Below the pieces are notes generated by a model. That model was not told where the DNA came from, ran no database searches, and saw only the letters and a list, made by a program, of their open reading frames with translations. The position numbers and the translations under genes are program-made. This document shows positions 59,601-64,000 of a stretch of DNA of 64,000 nucleotides, in pieces. This DNA comes from Ectocarpus siliculosus. Lineage: Eukaryota; Sar; Phaeophyceae; Ectocarpales; Ectocarpaceae. Each line of letters begins with the position of its first letter. The first letter of the stretch is position 1. The stretch lies in assembly GCA_000310025.1 (NCBI GenBank), contig FN649752.1:3467925-3531924 (forward strand). Reading direction: 5' to 3'.

Positions 59601-62600
59601 CTAGCTTCGTGTGCCTGCGGTAGGCCGCGCCGACTACCGCCGCCGTCGGAAACGACCGCAAGAGTAGAGACCAAGATGTTGTGCAATTTACCAAACCATA
59701 TCCACAAACACAGAATGTTTATACGGATGTTGCGTGACCCGGCGGAAAAGACCGCACGGGTAGGGCCAAAATGTTGTGCAATGTAGCAAACCATATCCAC
59801 AAAACAAAGAATGTTTGGGCGGATGTCGCGTGACCCTGCCGCACGCTTGTGTGTGTTCAGCAAACTGCCAAGAATGTTCCTTGGACGGTAGCGCCGTTCC
59901 GTGAAGATCATCGGCCGAAAACGAAGACGATATTTGACAAATATGTATCTATGCCTCAGTTGTTCTACAGGTGGAAATCAGCCATCATCGCGCGTGGCCC
60001 TAGTTTTTCTCGCACACCCTCAAACCGGACACAACACGCAGGGGCTTCGCCGACCGCGCGGGGGCTCAGCAGACCAACATCTTCTTGAGACGGACGCGAA
60101 GCGGCGGAGTTAGCCACGCCACGCTCTTCTGTACCTGTTCTGCCAACACCAGCTCTAGGAAGTCCCTGTACGAAACCAGGCCATCGCCGCCCCCATCGTC
60201 GGGCTTGGTGCGTTTCTTGCGCCCCCCGTCACTCTCGAAGCTCACGCCCTTCTCGCCCGAAGCTCGGCCATCTTCGCCATCACCCACGGACGTGCCAGGG
60301 GGGGGCGCGAGCGCGTCGAGGAGAGCAGCACGGTCGTCGTCGGGTGCATCAAGCTTGAGCCTCCGCAGGAAGCGCCGTGTCTGCGGTTTTCGGTTTGAGT
60401 TTTTCGATGGAAGCGGCGCCAAAGGGAAGGAACCAAAATTGGCTACCATGTGGTTGTGCCGACGTTGTCCGTCATACAAGGATATGCAGAGACAGGTTTT
60501 GATTGATTGAGAGGTGCAACGCGTGCATGGTTTGTGCCCTGCATCGTGTTCAACAGTTCTTCACACACGCCTAGGTCAACGATGTTCTCTCCCGTCCGGC
60601 GCGTTAGCGAATTCGTGGTATACAAATTGTGCGGTCTTGCCTCGGATGTTCAGGCACCTCCCAGATCCTCACCCGTGGTCCCAAAAACAAACAAATACTC
60701 CATGAGTTCGAAACCGCGCGGCAGCGTGAGCAACGTGAGAAACCACATAAGAAATTCCTCATGTGCAACTGCTCGGTCGAGTCGGACCGCATGATTCTAT
60801 TCCGAACGGTGCGCCTCCTGTTTCTACCCAAGCGTAGCTTTCAATCGGATATTGGAGAGCCCATGGCGCGCCTGAGCAATCAACATAGAAGCGCCTCGAG
60901 GAGGTGTCTTGGGCTGCTGCGTGTACCTGCTCCCGATCGAGTAGCGCCCCTTGACCGCTCGCCGTGTCCACGTCCCTGCCGCCGTTGCTCCTGCTATGCC
61001 CTCCTCCGGCCGCCGAGCAGAAAATATCCTGCACGCCCCCGGTGGCGCTACACGCGCGCTCGAAGGCATCGCGCAGAGCCACCCTGAATGTGGGCACCGT
61101 TGTTTTTTTTTGTACGGTAGAGGAAGGTGGCGGTAGAGAGGTAAAGAGGTAAAGGGGGTCAGGGTGAAATACGTAGGTAGTTGTGTTTGGGCCAAGCACC
61201 ATTCACTCGCAGCGGGCTGACGACGAGAGATTCTGGCTTGCGCTGGAATTCTCTGCTGCGCGGAGGTCTCGTGTTGGCGTCCTAGAACCTTCTCCGTTTG
61301 TCACAAAAGAACGGTGTCGCCATGTTCCACAGCATTCCACTTGCGAAACACTAAGAAATAACAAACAACATCGCATTCATTGGGTGGCTCGAACTTTCGG
61401 GTCATTGTATTCCACCGTTTGCTTGCCCGACACGCACCTGGCCCTCTTCCCCAACAGTATTCCATCGTATTCATCCTCCGCTTTGTCCTCGCCTTCCTCC
61501 CCATCCTCGCTAGATCCAGATGTGAGCGGCCGGTCGCCGTCATCGGACGACCCCCCTTCGCCGCCGGACCCACGGCCAGTTCCACCTTTTCTTCTGCTGC
61601 TGTTCCTGCTCCTGCTTCTGCTGTTTGTATTGCTGCCGCCTCTTCGCCTCCCTATGTTCTTAATCCAACTTTTCCCCTTTGGCCCTCGGTCGGTATCGCT
61701 TCCACTGTCGTCCGACCTCTCGGAGACTGCACCCTGCTGGATGAGAGAAGAAGAAAACAGAGTCTTCGCTGAATAGTAGAATGTACGAGCACCGGTTTAC
61801 ACAGAGTATCCTTGGGGCCTGGGGTGGTCCACGTTGAGGATGGCTAGAAATTCATCGGTCAACACGACCTTCAGTCACCAAAAAACAGCATGCACTGATG
61901 TGGGGTTGTCGGACGGGCAACGCTCTCTCTCCCGGTCAGCGACAACAAAGGTTAATTCGGCGTGGAAAACCCTTCAAGGGCATGACGCAGGCAACGCTTC
62001 ATGAAGACGTGTACACGACCACTGGTATTGTGTGTGCCATCGGCCCAATAGTACAAGCTTGTCGGGATGGGTCCAGCACGAAATTATTTTCCGGCTCTTG
62101 GCTAGGTGAGGGGAACTGTGGTTCTCCGCAACCTTGGTCAGAAGCGGTTTACGTCGTTCTTAATCGTGCAATGCTCGACGACTGAGGAAGATAGACCTCC
62201 TCTGTTTCAGACTACCCTTACCCCCCACCATCCTGTTGCACGCCATACATCGCATTATGCAACGCCACCTGTCTACCGCTCATCCCTGCAACGTCGGTCT
62301 GTGAGAGCGATCGCTGATCTCCGCCCCGGCGCAGTGGGGATACGTATCTACCTTAGGTAACGCAAGATACCGTACCCCCTGGACCAATTTTCAAAGCTCG
62401 ACTACGTTCACGACGAAGAGGATGCCAAAATCAAAGGACCTGCTATCGGAACGAAACGCTTCCAACGCCGTCATTTTCGGCACCGCCGCTCTGCTGCTGT
62501 GGAGTAAATCGAGCTATAAAAACCGATCCAGGGGGTGTGACACATGTTGTGTCGCCTAAGGTACTGCTGTGTGACAAGGGCTCCTCGCCCTAGTTCTATC

Positions 62601-63987
62601 CTCACCTCCGGCAAGCGTGTAGGATCTGCTAGCGTGGCCAAGAAACCCTCGTAGTCCCCGTGGTGCTTGGCAGCGAGGGCGGTTGCTTGTCCGTGCGTGA
62701 GTACGAGGCCCAGCCTTCCGAGGGCGAGGACGAAGTCGGTCTTCCTCACCTTGTTTCGAAATATTTTGTTCTGGACATTGAAATGGTGACATTTTAGTTG
62801 AGGGCCGTTTTGCGACGGGTGCTGTGTACTCGAACTGGAAGGGTCGCTCCATTTTGTTTATTAGCTTTCCACAGAATAATTAAAAACCCTAACCCACAGT
62901 CGAACGCTTGTCTTGTCTGAACAAGACTATCGAAAAGCCGGTAGTCAACACTAATATCCTCTCTGAATTGTTGTCACCTTTACCCCAGTATCGCGGGAAT
63001 GTTTTCTTTTTCGTCTTCCGAGAACCTCGGTTCACGTGTTTGGCACACAATAAACGCTGAGCTCGACAACGGAGAAAACGGAGTTTTGAGTAGCACATGG
63101 ACATGACCATGCCATTTTCGCAGTACCATATACGGCATGGAATATGTACTGGAAGAATCTGCTCGGAGCATCTGTGGGCTCTAAAATGAATGTGCGACTC
63201 TCCAAGCGGAGAAAATTGCTCTCTCTCATTCGCCTTACACACATGAAACACCGTTGAATCCCAATCAGGCTTAGATTTTGAGAAAATATTGTGCAATCAT
63301 CGCCCACGCCTTGGAACAGTGGCAGTTTTTCCCTATGTCCCCTCCCTCAGAATGACTAATTTAGACACATTAAATCGCAGTTGAACAGGGCCACGAAATA
63401 CACGCAAACAACGAGTTGGGCTCGAATGCGCCAACACGATCTTGACCGAGTTCTGCTTTTATCCCCCCGTTGCCCCTGCGATTAAGGACACTCAAAAAAC
63501 GATTTCTCACTTCCCCCTGGCGGTCGACATCGAACTCCCTGAACGCCTTCTCGGGCTTGCTAGCCTTCTTCTTCGCTTTCAGCAGACACAGCTGACCCGA
63601 CGCCCGAGACTCCGCCTGCGAAGCACGCAAAAAAAGGAGGCAATCGCGTTCAAATACGTGGCGACGAAAGTGGAATATTTCGGAGGCTTCGTTCGGGGAG
63701 TGTAGCTGCGTGCATATTTTTTTTCGGGTCCACCAAAAACTTTCCCAATCTGGCGCAGCCACGATATCTCGAATGGTGGGGCGTAGTGGCAGGGAGAAAT
63801 GACCCGTATTCCTTGCGAGATCCTGCAATGTTCGGAATGGGCAATGCACAAACAACTATTATACGACAACAACAGCCGTAGTAGTCTATTTATTGTATTA
63901 GACGTATTTCGAAAATAATCGCCAAAACGCGAGCGAGGACATGGTGACCGTATTCATGTCGGGTCTGGAGCCGCACTTCCCGGGGCC
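41635..63987 (-). CDS. Giant EF-hand array / nephrocystin-1-like protein (5' end outside window)
   Basis: At least 32 minus-strand exons, about 1,900 codons. EF-hand part: 63987-63949 (tentative), 63615-63511, 62749-62606, 61736-61438, 61083-60927, 60380-60135, 59534-59379, 58839-58735, a short exon starting 58664, 58538-58281, 57879-57805, 57423-57301, 56669-56368, 55946-55667, 55421-55177, 55018-54625, 53132-52950, 52610-52501, 51612-51511, 50742-50634. NPHP1 part: 50337-50152, 49939-49859, 49452-49280, 48381-48231, 47745-47624, 47434-47341, 46756-46502, 45762-45202, 44885-44790, 44476-44393 (GC donor), 43096-42890, 42543-42288, final exon about 41896-41635 (tentative). About 15 EF-hand-like loops are readable, for example DKDGDGMLDYEEL and DEIDTNRSGSIKRKEF. 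The C-terminal half follows the order of the conserved nephrocystin-1 region: a β-rich block, EMSCGWVL, LLGGTPFAKTD, then LSDTFVSLVRHYREYA and a helical tail. Nephrocystin-1 acts at the ciliary transition zone. That this is one gene is inferred from continuous splice phase. Confidence 0.74.
45890..46440. other. Intron of the giant gene, nothing recognised
   Basis: No coding similarity on either strand and no repeat beyond short AT-rich patches. It lies between the exons at 46756-46502 and 45762-45202. Confidence 0.5.
48449..49000. repeat. Three-copy tandem repeat, unit about 176-188 bp
   Basis: The landmark gcacggattggtcttttgcc occurs at about 48475, 48651 and 48839. Each is followed by an aatcaggtcaa-type segment, a gtaatcaag...tatgagttcac segment and ttgagtatcag...aggcgggcttggcacg. 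The first two units are closest; the third is more diverged. It lies in an intron of the giant gene. Confidence 0.85.
53237..53650 (+). repeat. SINE-like element, family 1, copy D
   Basis: Starts ggtgtactcatagtcgtgca after a G-run and carries the tRNA-like head, body and the ctcgaccccgcacaa junction, ending near ttaccgcaaaaaaggggtgg. It is opposite to the host gene strand, about 100 bp from the exon at 53132-52950. Confidence 0.72.
55577..55619. repeat. (CCCT)n microsatellite
   Basis: About eleven CTCC/CCCT units in an intron of the giant gene, 47 bp from the exon boundary at 55667. Confidence 0.9.
58241..58283. repeat. 21-bp tandem duplication at a splice donor
   Basis: cctattctatataccttc repeats twice. 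The right-hand unit contains the minus-strand donor (AAG|gtatat) of the exon at 58538-58281, so the second copy creates a duplicate potential donor further into the intron. Confidence 0.6.
59655..59845. repeat. Two-copy tandem repeat, period 96 bp
   Basis: accgcaagagtagagaccaa at 59655 and accgcacgggtagggccaaa at 59751 begin two units sharing atgttgtgcaat, caaaccatatccacaaa and gcgtgaccc. Intronic in the giant gene. Confidence 0.8.
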
Positions 63988-64000
63988 CTGCACGTAGAGA

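Larger units (their letters stand above)
50634..63615 (-). other. EF-hand array region of the giant gene
   Basis: Readable calcium-loop-like motifs in protein order: DVDRQGEVRKTDF, DTASGQGALLDREQ, DDGGGDGLVSYRDF, SKQDAEGLGYIKASDF, FDPVEEGT plus REEF, a half loop ITYEVF, DEDGVGTVSRHDM, DKDGDGMLDYEEL, ESRDRAGTGKATVEDL, degenerate loops ending MDYDAF and LSYADF, DQDNSNSIDATEV, NVDRNGGVEFDGF, DEIDTNRSGSIKRKEF and DRHQSGQVSWVEF. Only some keep all acidic ligands, so perhaps six to eight bind Ca2+. Many loops are cut by an intron at a similar position, and inserts rich in Ser, Gly, Lys and Asp/Glu separate pairs. Confidence 0.75.

Overview
The window is nuclear DNA from a eukaryote, most likely a photosynthetic, flagellated stramenopile such as a brown alga. 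This is inferred from four things. Genes are split into many small exons by long GT-AG introns, often 0.3-2 kb, with a few GC-AG introns. Simple repeats are abundant (CAA, GA/CT, CCCT, TG) and tRNA-derived SINE-like repeats are dispersed. One predicted plastid protein starts with a signal-peptide-like leader and a TTAF-V junction resembling the ASAF motif of secondary plastids. A cilium-type gene (nephrocystin-1-like) is present. No bacterial operon, rRNA gene, convincing intact tRNA gene or CRISPR array was seen.

Layout. (1) About 1-10,369, minus strand: a tandem-domain GET3/ArsA ATPase with a predicted plastid-targeting leader. Eleven exons are resolved (571 codons) and the 3' end lies beyond the left edge. 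(2) 10,370-10,731: a 362-bp divergent intergenic region. (3) 10,732-13,850, plus strand: a three-exon MidA/NDUFAF7-like mitochondrial methyltransferase (491 aa). (4) 13,851-21,137: a gene-poor stretch holding a degenerate minus-strand gene with a vWD-like GDPH domain, a tRNA-like element beside a perfect 64-bp direct repeat, a 55-bp satellite and one weak orphan ORF. (5) About 21,138-40,040, plus strand: an M16 (PqqL-like) zinc metalloprotease in at least 22 exons, with a LINE remnant and a SINE inside one intron. (6) 40,041-41,634: a convergent intergenic region with a diverged ~320-bp tandem duplication. (7) 41,635 to beyond 63,987, minus strand: a very large gene in at least 32 exons. Its N-terminal half is an array of about 15 EF-hand-like motifs with Ser/Gly/Lys-rich inserts. 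Its C-terminal half matches the conserved nephrocystin-1 (NPHP1) region. Splice phases connect the halves without a visible gene boundary.

Functionally these are neighbours, not a pathway: plastid tail-anchored-protein or anion ATPase, mitochondrial complex I assembly, proteolysis, and a Ca2+-linked ciliary transition-zone protein. The EF-hand/nephrocystin-1 gene is the most unusual item. Exon coordinates were read by eye from splice motifs and reading-phase consistency; no alignment or transcript data were available.
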